From Lepidostoma basale (Eukaryota; Arthropoda; Insecta; Trichoptera; Lepidostomatidae), in the NCBI GenBank assembly GCA_022606425.2, contig JAHDVF020000587.1, forward strand, positions 496,001-560,000: a stretch of DNA of 64,000 bases, written 5' to 3'. The notes under the pieces are model-generated. The model saw only the letters and a program-made list of their open reading frames with translations. It had not been told where the DNA came from and searched no databases. A program made the position numbers and the translations under genes. Positions 49,039-60,439 of the stretch are shown here, piece after piece (position 1 is the first letter of the stretch; the number at the start of each line of letters is the position of its first letter).

Positions 49039-49857
49039 TGTTACGAAGATGCTCTCGACATATAGTGATATGAGATTGAAACCAATATTTACTATATACT
49101 CGTACACTTATATTTAAACACAAACATACAAAAACAAATAAACAAGATCACTTATAAACTAAAGATGACTTACTTGCTAATCGTTGGAACGACTTAAAGC
49201 TACTCCGTCACTGAATTAACACTACTTGATCTGATCTGCGAAGTCGTCGATCCAGCCGGCACGTGGCGTCCACACCACGAGGGACGTCCGAGGCGGAACA
49301 GCGAGGGAGAGCGAGGAGCGAGTCGGTCTGGTCTCCATCGCTGAGACAGCCGTGGTCAGCATCAGGCCCCAATGATGATAGGCTGGCGCGGTTGGTTAGC
49401 ACAAGGACGGTGATCTGCGAAGCCAGCGTGGTGGCGAGTCGGCCGCTAATGGCGTCTGCGTCAAGAGGGACGTGCGAGGCAGGAATGGCCTCTGGCCAGC
49501 GCGCCGCGGCCAGCGGGCGCGAAGCCGCACGTCCGCCTCCTCCGAAGTCTGATTTTCAACTCCCGAGCGCCGCTCTCGAGCCTGCTCTACAGGGTGAGGG
49601 GTTAGGTCATCCCCTTCAAAGTGTGGCCACACAAAAAAATTGGGCCCGGCAGTACCTAACTGCTTTGCGGTACCGGGCAGAACGCTATTATTTTTCACTC
49701 ACTTATTGTTTTTAAAATGTCTTTCATAATCTTATCACTAATTAAAATTAAACTTAACTAAGATCAAACAAGCCTCCAGAGAGAAAACGCCTTTTCGGTC
49801 GTGTAAAACTTGTCTAGTGCAACCTCACCTATTATGCCATGAAACATGGCTATATCA
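49039..49857 (-). mobile_element. LTR copy 4, inverted
   Basis: 819 bp; on the minus strand it starts TGATATAGCC (49857) and ends TCTTCGTAACA (49039). It faces LTR3 across only 45 bp that contain the primer site. The open frame 49263-49715 on the plus strand is a GC-rich artefact. Confidence 0.82.
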
Positions 49858-49930
49858 ATTGTTAATAAATGTAATTTTTAAATAGTAAATATTGGTTTCA
49901 ATCTCATTCATCCCGGAGCATATCTCATAT

Positions 49931-50860
49931 TGTCAGTAAGATGCTTTCCGACACAGGGCGAAACACGACGATTAGTCGTATCTCACTCCATATCTCGAAG
50001 CACTCTCCCACAACGTATTGCCCAGTGTTTATTCGCTAATGTGATTATTATTCGATCTCTAAGATGCTCCGGGAGGTATAGTGATATGAGATTGAAACCA
50101 ATATTTGCTATTTACACTTATATTTAAACACAAACATACAAAAACAAATAAACAAGATCACTTATAAACTAAAAATGACTTACTTCTATTCGTTGGCCAA
50201 CGACTTAAAGCTACTCCGTCACTGAATTAACACTACTTGATCTGATCTGCGAAGTCGTCGATCCAGCCGGCACGTGGCGTCCACACCACGAGGGAGGTGC
50301 GAGGCGGGCGCGAGGACGGGTGAGGAGCGGTCTGGTCTCATTCGCTGAGACAGCCGTGGCCAGCATCAGGTCCCAATGATGATGAGCTGACGCCATGGTT
50401 GCTGATGCCATGCGGCGATATCGCGATCTTTTTCAGAATCACTTCCCGGCGTTCGGTATAACACTTCGCGATCTTTTTAGACTATCTCCCCTACGGCGCG
50501 CGTCCGCGCGAGGGGGAGATGTTCCTTTCCCGGAGGCCGGTGGTAGACTGGGGGCCGAGAGCTGCCCGGAACTCTGCAGGGCGGAGGGTTAGATCATTCC
50601 CTCTCAAGTGTGGCCACTCTCTGCATCCGGCCGGCAGTACCTAACTGCTTTGCGATACCGGGGCAGAACGCTATTTATTTTCACTCACAGAATTGTTTTT
50701 AAAATGTCTTTCATAATCTTATCACTAATTAAAATTAAACTTAACTTCTTAGTTAATCTTGATCTTTCAAACAAGCCTCCAGAGAGAAAACGCCCTTTCG
50801 GTCGTGTAAAACCTGGCTAGTGCAACCTCACCTATTATGCCATGAAACATGGCTATATCA
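49931..50860 (-). mobile_element. LTR copy 5, inverted
   Basis: 930 bp; on the minus strand it starts TGATATAGCC (50860) and ends CTTACTGACA (49931). Very similar to LTR4 in the first 170 bases and in the gatctgatctgcgaagtcgt block. Inserted in LTR copy 2. Confidence 0.8.
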
Positions 50861-50905
50861 CAATAAATTCATTTTTCACTCCGTGATAACGAAAAACTCC
50901 TAACA

Positions 50906-51237
50906 ATTTAACAGCTGTCAGATCTCATCGGCCCCACATTTAATTAAACATCACGGTCTCGTAAACATTGATTTCGAGACGGCATTGTTGTGAAATATGT
51001 CGGGCTTAAATCATCTATGGTTTCTATGCTTTAGAATATTGATCTTCTGAATGTTTTGCTTGGTTCTGGGATAGGATTGGTAGTTTTATTTGCTTATTTG
51101 GGGGTTCGTAATTATTTTTTAATTGAAATTGCTTTAATTTATTTGATTGATAACATATTCAAATGTTAATGAAACAATCTCTTGATATAAATATATTTTA
51201 GACTCGTTTCGGACCAACAGGTCTTATTGTTATAGTC
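50906..51237 (+). promoter_or_regulatory. upstream region of MBD2/3
   Basis: Between the LTR pile and the start codon. It contains the right member of the 28-bp inverted pair (50961-50988). No TATA box is evident. A 5' untranslated exon could lie here; the call is by position. Confidence 0.35.
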
Positions 51238-54200
51238 ATGAGTATTTCAATTGAAAAGAAAAAGACAGATTGTGCTGCTTTGCCGAAAGGTTGGCAAAGA
51301 GAGGAAGTTTTAAGAAAATCGGGTTTGTCTGCTGGAAAAGTTGACGTTTACTATTACAGGTAATTAATTTATTTTGTTAATTTTATTGTCTGGTATTAGT
51401 TGTACTTTTTATTGCGAATGAGGCGGTTTAGTAAGGTAATTTACATTTTGTTTGCATGGTATTAGTATATAATATTTTTGTTTTTAAAAGAAATAAACTC
51501 GTCTCGTTTTTTTTGGTTTGCCTGTGGATGGTAATTTTGAGTTGAAGTACATACTTGGACATATTTATTTGCTGTGTGACTCTATTCTTGTTTACCTAAT
51601 AACATTATTTTTTCGTTCCCCTTTTGGGTACCGTGTGATGTGTATTGTATTGTTTCTCTGTTTTGCTTCAAAAAGGTGCATGTACGTTACTTATGAACTA
51701 TTTCAGACATAATGAGTTTTACTGAAAAGTAATGTTATAAATGAAGATGTGATATTGTATTAAAATGTCTATTATAATGAATTTATAAAATAAAGAGAAC
51801 TAGTTTTGAATTCAGTTGAATATATTAGGTGTACCCCTTATTCGTGACTTGTGTGACATCTGGAACATGTTTGTATTTATTCCTTAAATTCTTCTGTTAA
51901 TGTATTAAGTTGATCATTATGTGTAATATACCTATTTGAATATCACGTTCTAGTAAATATTTTATTTTGACTGCCTCGTCTTTTTATTGTGCTAACTCAC
52001 CAATTGATTAAAAAAAACTGATTTTTCTGTTATTTTATGTAAAATTTTGTATTTAAATTTGGTGTTACTATGACTATAACACCCGCCGTCCTTGGAAATG
52101 ACACAAAGTCAGCCAAACCTTTCACCACAGTGGCAATGAAGAAGGAGAATAAACCCAACGATATATAAAACTTTCATGCTGTTGATACGGAGAAGAAGAA
52201 AAAGATTTACATGAATCTTTTAAAAACATATTATTTAATATTTCTAGGTGACAAAATATGAATGAATCAGTTGACTTGCCTCTGAAACAACTAACTAACC
52301 ATCACGCCATCTCCCCGAAGGGGTAGGCAGAAAGAATGGACTGTCACACTTTGCGGCACTCCATCCTTCTCTTTTCGCCCCGCGGGAGACGCGTTGTGAT
52401 GGGTTGCGAACCTCATCGCCACCAATAGGCATCTCCCGCGCACCATTCGATCGTCCAACACCCACAAAATAAATCTAAAACAAATAATATAAAATACAAT
52501 GATATAAAATAAAATAACAAAATATAATCCCTCTGAATCAATGTTACATAAATGTGATTTTATTCCTTGATACCGCTGGGATTTTGTTATGATATAACAG
52601 CACTTGTTAGATAGATGCGATTCAAAGTAGCGAAGGTGAAATAGCGGATGGAGTAAGAAGATGTGGTTGGTTTCCTCGACAGTCCCTCGGGGAAGAAGTT
52701 CCGCAGCAAGCCGCAGCTGGCGCGCTACCTCGGGGACAGCCTGGACCTCACGTGCTTCGACTTCCAGCAGGGCCGTCTCAACAGCGTGCTTCTGCGGAAG
52801 AGCAGGAAGCCAAGAGGCACCCAGTTTGATTACAGGTTTACCAGTAGACAGCTTCACTTGCCTTCATCTTGTCACTCCATCATTACCCGTGCTTCAACAT
52901 AGAACCACTAATATTCCAGAGAGATTGAAAAGAAAACAAATATTTCTCGCGATTCTTTGAGCCTTCCTATTACTAATTATTATTTGTATTGTAAAATGAT
53001 TTTATGTAAACATTATTACACCAGTTGATGCAGTGGATGTTATAATCGCTTGAAATTTTTGTAGTTGTGAAAAATGTGCTATTTTTATCTGTACCAAGAT
53101 TTTTCCTGTCCCATTTTTTTGTTAATGTTTTCACAAACTGACTATTGACTTGTCGGTGTTAATTACACATAAATAAATATTAAATATCACTTTTACCAAC
53201 ATATTGAAAATGTAGCAAAATATCCAACCAGCCTAAATTGAACAGAATTATGTAATAGATGATTTCATTGTTATTTAATTATTATATAGAAGAGATCTCT
53301 TTATGTATATTAATTTTTTTTTAACAAAATCACAAATAAGAATTTTAACTTAACATTATTTTCGGTACGATCTACCGGATAAATTTATATTAACAGATAT
53401 ATTTATTTTTTAAATATATTAGTTTCTAACGTTGACGAAATATTTGTTTTTAATTTAAAGTATGTAATAATTGAGCATATATGACTGTTGGACTCATATA
53501 ACTACATCTATCCTAATCATTATAAAATATAATATTTGCTTTCTATGAAAATGCTTTCCGTTTTAGCTTTCTTAAGAAGAATGATTTTTCTAATATACTT
53601 GTAAATTCGTAATCTCTGTTCTCTCTCTCTTTCTCTCCATATACATTTGTGGCATAATGTATACATGCGCTTGTTGTGGTATATTTCATTTCAATTAACA
53701 CATATGTACTGTATTTGCACCAAAGATTACCCATCTTAATAATTTTGCTTTATTACAAATGTGATGTAATAATATTATTTTTCAGCACAAGCTTCCAGCA
53801 GTTTTTTTGTTGCTATTTCAACATTTATTGATTTTGGTTTCGGAGTATGTTATTTTGGAGTATTTAATTAACACTTATTTTATTTTTTGCCGATAAACCT
53901 TTACAGTATTCACGTAACTCTCCTCGCATTGAACGAATTAAGTATATGCATGTTTCAGATAAAGCACAGTAATAATTATTGTAATTATCATTTACATCAC
54001 AAATACACGCATTTAACTCTTTTACGCTGAACCTATAATAATGTTATAATAAACTATAAATGACATTTTCACAAGACTTCTTATCTTAGCTTCTAAAAGA
54101 GAAGTGTGTGTGTTGTGTGAGGTAAAAATATGACCCAACATATCGCATAATTTTACAACATGGTGGTTTGTATCAACAATTTATTTTTTCTTTAGAGTTT

Positions 54201-57200
54201 CAAATATCCCATGATTAATTAATGAAAATGAAAATGTCTGTGTATTTTAGGAGTTTTTTTTATATCTTATGGAAAGACATTTCATGTGGCATAAGGCATC
54301 AAATGTGATAATGCTTAAGCAAGGAAAAAAAAAACCTTTTCCAAAAAATACAATAAAACAGACATTTTTATTCATATTAAACATTGGAATTGAATTAACA
54401 ACACTTTTATATTGGTTTATATCAATAATGGTGTTCTTGTACTGACCCTTATTTATTGAAGCGAAGCATAGAACTGGCAAAAGAAGAATGAAAAATAGAA
54501 TAAATGCAGTAGAAATGAGATCTCTTAGATGAATGTGTATGATAAAGTGTCGAATGGAAATATAAGAAGTGAATGCGGTGCGAATGATGGTGTTTTGAAA
54601 TAAATTTAAAATGAAAGGATCATTAAGATGGTTTTGCAACATGGAAAGAAAGAATGGTAAAAAATTATATGTTAACGATGTAAATGAAACTAGAAATAGA
54701 GGAAGACCGAGGAAAACGTGGCACGATCAAATAAGTCAAATATTGAATGTCGGCCACGTGAATCGGAATATGAATGTTGAGGAAGCGAGAGAAATATGTC
54801 AGGAAAGAAAATTGTGGCAGTTCATTCTTTCTGCCTACCCCTTCGGTGAGACGGCGTGATGGTTAGTAAATCAGTTTATATTCCACTTTTATATAAGCGG
54901 TGTTGTTAATTCAATTCCATGGTTGTTACCTTCAATTAAGTGATTTTCCTTCATATTAATTATTTAATATGGAGTTTTACATCATTGTTCAAGAATCAAC
55001 AGATATCATATCGCACCTCCAGTCGTAAACCGGCTCATTCCAAAATGTTGGTGAATTGAGTTAAGTATACAGAATGACTAAAAAAAGCGCGCTCTTCTTC
55101 TTGTCAGCCTTTATTGGTCCACTGCTGGACATAGGCCTCTTCCCTTCCCTTCCACTCGTCTCTATCTCCTGCCAGCCGTAGCCACGTTTCCCCCCCCACG
55201 GCAGCAATGTCGTCGGCCCACCTTTTTTGCGGCGAACGGCCGACGTTTCTCCTATTCTCCCATGGTCTCCACCTTATTATTTTCTGGGTTTAAAAAAAGC
55301 ACACTCTATCACCCAGTAAATCAAAAACTGCACCAATAAGGCTAGAAAAGCTTAGCTTTTCATTTCATAAAGGACCGAAACACGTTTTCTTCATTTCCCA
55401 AAAAAACATGAAATTTGGATTGAGCCAGTTTACAACTGGAGGTGCGATATGGTTACCCCAAAGGATCGGAAGATCCTTATTTTTCATTAATTTAGTATGG
55501 TAAAAAAATTTAATTTATTCTTATAGTATATTTATATAGGTTTGCATTAAATCTAGAACTACTTGTAATTCATACATTCACATATCTTTTTATTCATTTA
55601 TAATAACCATTCAGTTTTCATATTTACTCTTATCTTATACCAATATAGAATGATTTTTTTAACAAACATTTTGACCGCCTGCCAATTTCGTGTAAAAACT
55701 TTTATGAATATGTTTTTTTTTTATCATCTATGTTAGCTATGGCAATCAACTTGTTAAGTAAAAAAATAATTTAACTTCATTATTCCGACTTGTATTTTTA
55801 TCACTATTCTCTACTCTTTGTTTAATTGTGAGAATGAATGTTTCATGAAAGCCGCGGCGTGAGGTCAGACGCGTCACTGGTCCCTCCCATCCGGCAGACC
55901 GCCTCCATTTTCAAGCAGCCAGTCACAGTGCACAAGACACAGGAGAGCAAAGTCAAAACAGACTTCAAACACGGCTCTCAAGACAAGCCTAAACAACTCT
56001 TCTGGGAGAAGAGACTCGAGGTAATCTTACACATTTTTCAATTCTAAATGCTTTAACCACCCTACCTATTTGAAAGTATGTGATACGTTCACTTTGACTG
56101 TACCATTCTACGATATCTCGTATCACGTAAGGGCTTGAGAAAAAGTAATGTACCTAAAATGTATAAAGTTTTAGGGATACGCGCGTGTGCCATCAAAACT
56201 TGAGCACAAGTCTTCATAAATATGATAGTTTTACAAGGGGCAGGCGAAGTGTGCGGCCGAGTATTTGACGTTTCGTAATTTAAAAAAATCGGTCACACTC
56301 TGAGACGGAACCCAGTCTGCATCGCTCAGGGTGCACTAGACTGGTCCCCTATGGGGGGAAAGAGAAAGCGAGGCAGACCTAGAGCCACCTGGAGAAGAAC
56401 CCCGCATGGCGAGGTTAAGGCGGCAGGCCTCACTTGGGATGATGTTAGGCATCAGGCATGCGATAGAGTCGGGTGGAGAAGGTTCCTTGAGGCCCTATGC
56501 ACCACGGAGGTGTGACAGGACAAAAAGAAGAAGAAGAAGAATTAAAAAAAATAAAATTAGCATGTAATTAAATTTCATTAATAAAAAACCTGCTTGTTTT
56601 TTGCACGTTTCTCAGAAAATAACCCAATGGTAGGGCGGTTAATTGAAAGGGTTTATCTCAAGACAAACCTAAAGACACAGGTAGTCGTTGACTTGCGAAC
56701 ACAATCGGTTCCGAACAAGTCAAAAGTTGGTCAGGTCGTATGTTGGCTCATGCAATAATTTCCATACATGTAAATTATAGTGTGATGAAATTATAAGACT
56801 TTTCTATGTTCTTGTTATGATTAGTTTATCAATGTGCCACTGTCATTTCAGATTTCTCTATGGTTTATTTTTTAGATAATCAAATGATTTTACTGAAATC
56901 TCTTAATGGAAGCTAATTTTAACGGAAGTTTATTTTTTATTATTATTCTTGAATTTCATTTCTGTACAAGTACGCAACAGTTTCTCCATTCTGTGGAAGG
57001 GATCAATTTGTCAATCAACATACTTTGATTTTTTAATGTTTGCTTTCAATAAATATATTTTTTATAAAAATGTAAAAATTATATTTATTTGTGCTTGTGA
57101 CAACCCCGAAAGAAAAATCAAATATACGAAATTTCGATAATGCAACTTGAAAATTTTAAACTCTATATATAATTTTATAGGTAAACTTTAAACATAAAGC

Positions 57201-58397
57201 ATAAAATACATTAGCCCTATTTTTTCAAAATAATTAAAAACATGCGATATGTGAGCGTTCCTAAGCATAAAACATCACAGTACTTAAACGATTAAAGAAT
57301 TAATAGATTTTCACGATTAGTAGCAATTGCTTTTTTGGGATTTTGGGTAAATCCATGTAACTTATCCTACTCGGCCGACGTTTCGGAGATCGTTACAGTT
57401 TCCATCTTCAGGGTAGTTATGTATGTTTGCTTAAATCACTGTACTATACCGTGTCGCCGGCAGAGTGAGAGAAAAATCTGTAGTTCATTCTCCGAGTTAG
57501 TTAGCACACGGACGGTGTTGTATCACTCCCAGGCGATATGTCATTCTCGGCCTGCGATGCGCAGCTCATGGGCAGCGCGCTGAGACGGTTTGGTCGTGTT
57601 GCCTATAGCACAGGAAACCACGCTGGTTTAAGGTGAAGTCTTGCAAAGTTACGACGAAATGACACATTTTTTTTTTGCATTAAATTGAAGCTACAAGGGA
57701 TTATATATTTCTAGGGTCTGACAGCGTGTGACTCGTGGGGTGTGCTAGGCGGAGCATCTCTCCCGCGGGGCATCAAGTCTATGGGACCTCACAGCAGCGA
57801 AGCCACCACCATCCAGGCGCTTGCCACTGCCTTGCATGTCACTCCACAACCCGTCACAGGTAAGCAAATCAATTTAGAATTCAAATAAAAATAAATAAGT
57901 ACCCAAAGAAGTGAGGTATTTTTAGTATCGATTATTTTGATCTGGTATTTATGGAAAGGCTTCATGTTCCATTAGTTAAAAGGGATAAAATTTTAACATA
58001 TACATTTTTTTTTCATGAGTTACAATACCCAAAAAACACAATATAATCTGATTAAATTGTAAAATATCGTATTGTATTATTAATAAATTTACAGAATTAA
58101 CATTACGAAATTCTATGACAATTTTTTTATGAAAACTCTTACACCACTGAAATGTTCTAATCTACTCAGTACAAAATGTGAACGTTGTCAATTGCTTGAT
58201 GATATGTAATGAACAATATAATTTCAGGTCAAACGGGGCTCAAGACAGCGATAGCGCAAAATCCAGGTGTGTTCCTGAATCCGGAGCAGCCACTGGTGCA
58301 GGCCGTGAGTGTGGCGGAAGAGGATATCCGGCGCCAGGAGGAACGTGTCAACCGAGCTCGCAAGAAGCTTCAAGAGGCCCTTAACCTCTGTGCCTAG
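51238..58397 (+). CDS. MBD2/3: MBD2/3 methyl-CpG-binding NuRD subunit
   Basis: Five coding exons: 51238-51359, 52683-52835, 55852-56020, 57715-57859, 58228-58397; phases close to 252 residues. Methyl-CpG-binding domain at about 12-75 (ALPKGWQREEVLRKSGLSAG, then DVYYYSPSGKKFRSKPQLAR). The stretch VPPIRQTASIFKQPVT and LFWEKRLEGL follows. The C-terminal coiled coil (AEEDIRRQEERVNRARKKLQ) binds p66/GATAD2. The protein recruits the Mi-2/NuRD deacetylase complex to DNA in the nucleus. The key position is Tyr (VYYYSP), as in the methyl-binding vertebrate MBD2, where mammalian MBD3 has Phe. A poly(A) signal AATAAA lies at 58414-58419, 17 bp after the stop. Introns hold LINE, MITE and SINE insertions. 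Confidence 0.96.
52285..52520 (-). mobile_element. SINE-like element with LINE-A tail
   Basis: Best copy of the 13411-13678 family: gccatctccccgaaggggta tail, ccttctcttttcgccccgcg, gatgggttgcgaacctcatc, caccaataggcatctcccgc, then an AT-rich head ending tataaaatacaatgatataa. In MBD2/3 intron 1. Confidence 0.7.
52836..54204. other. MBD2/3 intron 2, first part
   Basis: AT-rich. A short CT microsatellite (ctctctctttctctcc) is at 53623-53638. No gene or repeat recognised. Confidence 0.4.
54205..54990. repeat. palindromic MITE split by LINE-A
   Basis: ggaattgaattaacaacact at 54386-54405 has its complement (gtgttgttaattcaattcca) at 54900-54920, and LINE-A fills the loop. The right end contains tatttaatatggagttttac, as in the MITE at 14905. 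Confidence 0.5.
54410..54885 (+). pseudogene. LINE-A, 5'-truncated
   Basis: Diverged coding for NGVLVLTLIY, KMKGSLRWFCNMERKNGKKL, NDVNETRNRGRPRKTWHDQI and NVEEAREICQERKLWQFILS; ends cttcggtgagacggcgtgat, then ggttag. MBD2/3 intron 2. Confidence 0.82.
55006..55452. mobile_element. MITE with nested RTE LINE
   Basis: Inverted ends atcgcacctccagtcgtaaa and (complement of right) atcgcacctccagttgtaaa, extending through ggctcat/ggctcaa. The interior contains a LINE-H fragment at about 55090-55290. Confidence 0.7.
55090..55290 (-). pseudogene. RTE LINE-H C terminus
   Basis: Minus-strand reading: NRRNVGRSPQKRWADDIAAV, then GGETWLRLAGDRDEWKGREE and AYVQQWTNKG, a common C-terminal signature of lepidopteran RTE elements, followed by a short aagaagaag tail. 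Confidence 0.78.
56057..56638. mobile_element. TTAA MITE P2, split by LINE-F
   Basis: Between TTAA at 56053-56056 and 56639-56642. It is the reverse of the P2 copy at 23327-23645 (shared cactttgactgtaccattct, gcttgagaaaaagtaatgta, acttgagcacaagtcttcat). LINE-F (56288-56540) is inserted in its AT-rich part. MBD2/3 intron 3. Confidence 0.83.
56288..56540 (+). pseudogene. LINE-F C-terminal fragment
   Basis: Reads GRKRKRGRPRATWRR with a frameshift, then AGLTWDDVRHQACDRVGWRR and FLEALCTTEV followed by a stop and an agaagaagaagaag tail. This is the typical end of an RTE/CR1-like reverse transcriptase protein. 5'-truncated to about 250 bp. Confidence 0.78.
56643..57714. other. MBD2/3 intron 3, rest
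   Basis: Mostly AT-rich. A GC-richer block at 57360-57600 (cggccgacgtttcggagatc and later words) looks like repeat sequence but I cannot assign a family. Confidence 0.35.
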
Positions 58398-58559
58398 ACC
58401 TTACTCATTTATCAATAAAATTTTATATTTAATACAATAAACTTATCAATTTATCCTTGCTTACTAACTATGCTATAAAAACAATCACCGTTTTATCAAT
58501 ATTAAACTCAGCAAAGTTTTGAGAAAGGATTTCACCATACAGTAAGTACATATTCGTAA

Positions 58560-58727
58560 GGGTACGGCCACACTGAAGTGTCCGGGTAGGAGTCAAGACA
58601 CAGTTTGCTTGTGATCACGCCCTGTGGCACAGAGCGTATAGTGTGGCCGGTCCAATAGTGCGCCATACATTGGTTCGCCGGGTGTTTATTTTGACTCCTA
58701 CTCTGGCACTTCGGTGTGGCCGTACCC
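58560..58727. mobile_element. Harbinger-type MITE
   Basis: 168 bp with inverted ends gggtacggccacactgaagt and (complement of right) gggtacggccacaccgaagt, extending through gtaggagtcaa. Flanked by TAA at 58557-58559 and 58728-58730. Sits about 160 bp below the MBD2/3 stop. Confidence 0.82.
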
Positions 58728-58943
58728 TAAGAGAACCGAATGTGCTGAGGAAGAGAATCACACCGAATATCGACATGATAGTGTTTAAAAAACAATACGA
58801 AATGCACTCGAAGTCATTTTCTTGCGAACCAATCAGATAGCTTTTTATAACGAAAACCACTACACAAGTTGTGTTATATATAGGTGTTACTCAAACTATT
58901 GGAAAGATTCTTCTTAAGGGGACAAGGGGATGCTGCTCAAATA

Positions 58944-59682
58944 CAGTACACTCCCGATTTTCCAGGATGGACGGTGAAAAAAAACCCCCGTATAATAAAT
59001 TTCCCGGTTAATCTGAAAAAATGTAAACAAAGAGAAATTTAAAACTGTGCTATATGCGCTTATGTATACCTACTGGCTTAGTAAGACTCAAGTGTTGACA
59101 GCGTCCCACTTTTTTGCATGCGAACAGCCCCCAAGACAGGAATACCTTCCGCTATTTGTTGACAGAACCACAAAACCGTTGCATTATCTAGATCTTCGTA
59201 AGATGACAACTTCATAGTCTTTCTACTGATCGTGACTGGGTCTATCCGATGTTCCCACAAACTCTATCAATTTTCTCTTTTTATAAATGATGTCCCGTAT
59301 AGTTTGATCACCAACATTATATTGATTCAATAAATATTTAAAGGTTGCACCATTTTCAAACGTTTGAATTATATCAAGTTTTTTTCAATTGAAATTGACT
59401 AGTTTGCATTTATCCATTAATATAGACACGTGTTTAGACAATGTTTTATGATTATGAACTATGCTGCGGGTGCTTTATTGCAAACTCGAAACTTTATGAC
59501 ACGACTATAGAGCCACAAACATATGTTGGCAGTGGCGCAAATGTGAACTAAATGCCCAATGTCATTATGACAGATTTTGTTTGCATTATAAGTACTATTG
59601 TGAAATATTTATTCAATTACTCGAGTGTCCCGGATAATGGTCTTCCTGGTTAACCCGATCCCGGAAAATCGAGAGCGTACTG
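58944..59682 (-). pseudogene. pogo-like element, deleted
   Basis: Ends cagtacactcccgattttcc and (complement of right) cagtacgctctcgattttcc, with TA at 58942-58943 and 59683-59684. The minus-strand frame 59260-59078 encodes a CENP-B-type helix-turn-helix fragment (MKLSSYEDLDNATVLWFCQQ, then IAEGIPVLGAV), the N-terminal DNA-binding part of pogo/Tigger transposases. No DDE domain remains. Intergenic between MBD2/3 and PIG-V. Confidence 0.82.
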
Positions 59683-59780
59683 TAATCCAGAATTTGAATT
59701 TTAAAATACCATTTTTGGGGTTACGTGTTCTAACAATATATTTATTATGTCATGCTGTGGTTTTTCTGAGGAAGTGAGGA

Positions 59781-60003
59781 TATATCTCCTCTTTGCAAGA
59801 ATAATGTGTTATCTCGAAAAATTGAAATTTTTAAAAGAGACAACGTGACAACACAATATACCACTGTTGTGTTGTCTCTTTCCCTCATAAATTCTCTGTT
59901 TATCGCTTTAAAAATATCATGTTTTTGTAGAAAATTAATTTGTACGAGTATACAGCGGATTTGATTTTCGAAATGTCACGTTATTCTTGCAAAGAGGCGA
60001 TAT
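59781..60003. repeat. double palindrome MITE
   Basis: Outer arms tatatctcctctttgcaaga / tcttgcaaagaggcgatatt and an inner palindrome at 59838-59881 (aagagacaacgtgacaacac / gtgttgtctctt). About 223 bp, non-coding. Lies downstream of PIG-V. Confidence 0.65.
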
Positions 60004-60439
60004 TAAATAAAACGTCTAAAGAATCATTCATAAGTTATATTATTAATAAAACTTACATTTTAGATATCACAAAATGATTATGAACACAAAAAGTTTTGGA
60101 ACAATATAAAAAGTCTTAATTAATATGATATGAATTTAGATAAACAGGAAATTTTGAAATTTGAGTCCCGAGTTATTCTAGAGTAATTACTTAAATAGTC
60201 ACAACTAATTACCAGTGTCAGGTTTGTACTATCTCAATTAAAGCATCTTCATGCACGCTCAGTGTCGAAGGAAGTTAAGGAAGTGAATGCTATATTAGTT
60301 TACAGAGGAATAAAATCTATCCTAGTGAAGTTTTAAGGCTTTGTTTCTCGCTAATAAATATTCATCAAATCACAAGCGCTCTTCCCCCTTTGACAAATAT
60401 TAAAGACTAAGGCTACGATTGTTCTAATTGACTCTGCAT

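Larger units (their letters stand above)
47643..50905 (+). mobile_element. LTR copy 2, split in three
   Basis: 5'-truncated LTR in plus orientation: pieces 47643-48132, 49858-49930 and 50861-50905 (ending ctcctaaca) carry successive parts of the LTR consensus. It was opened first by the LTR3-LTR4 unit and again by LTR5. Confidence 0.65.

Noticed and set aside
49263..49715. 150-codon plus-strand frame and similar frames in 47671-48645
   Set aside because: They lie in GC-rich LTR sequence, differ between LTR copies and match no family.
53593..53640. CT-rich run as a regulatory GAGA-type element
   Set aside because: Short intronic microsatellite without further support.
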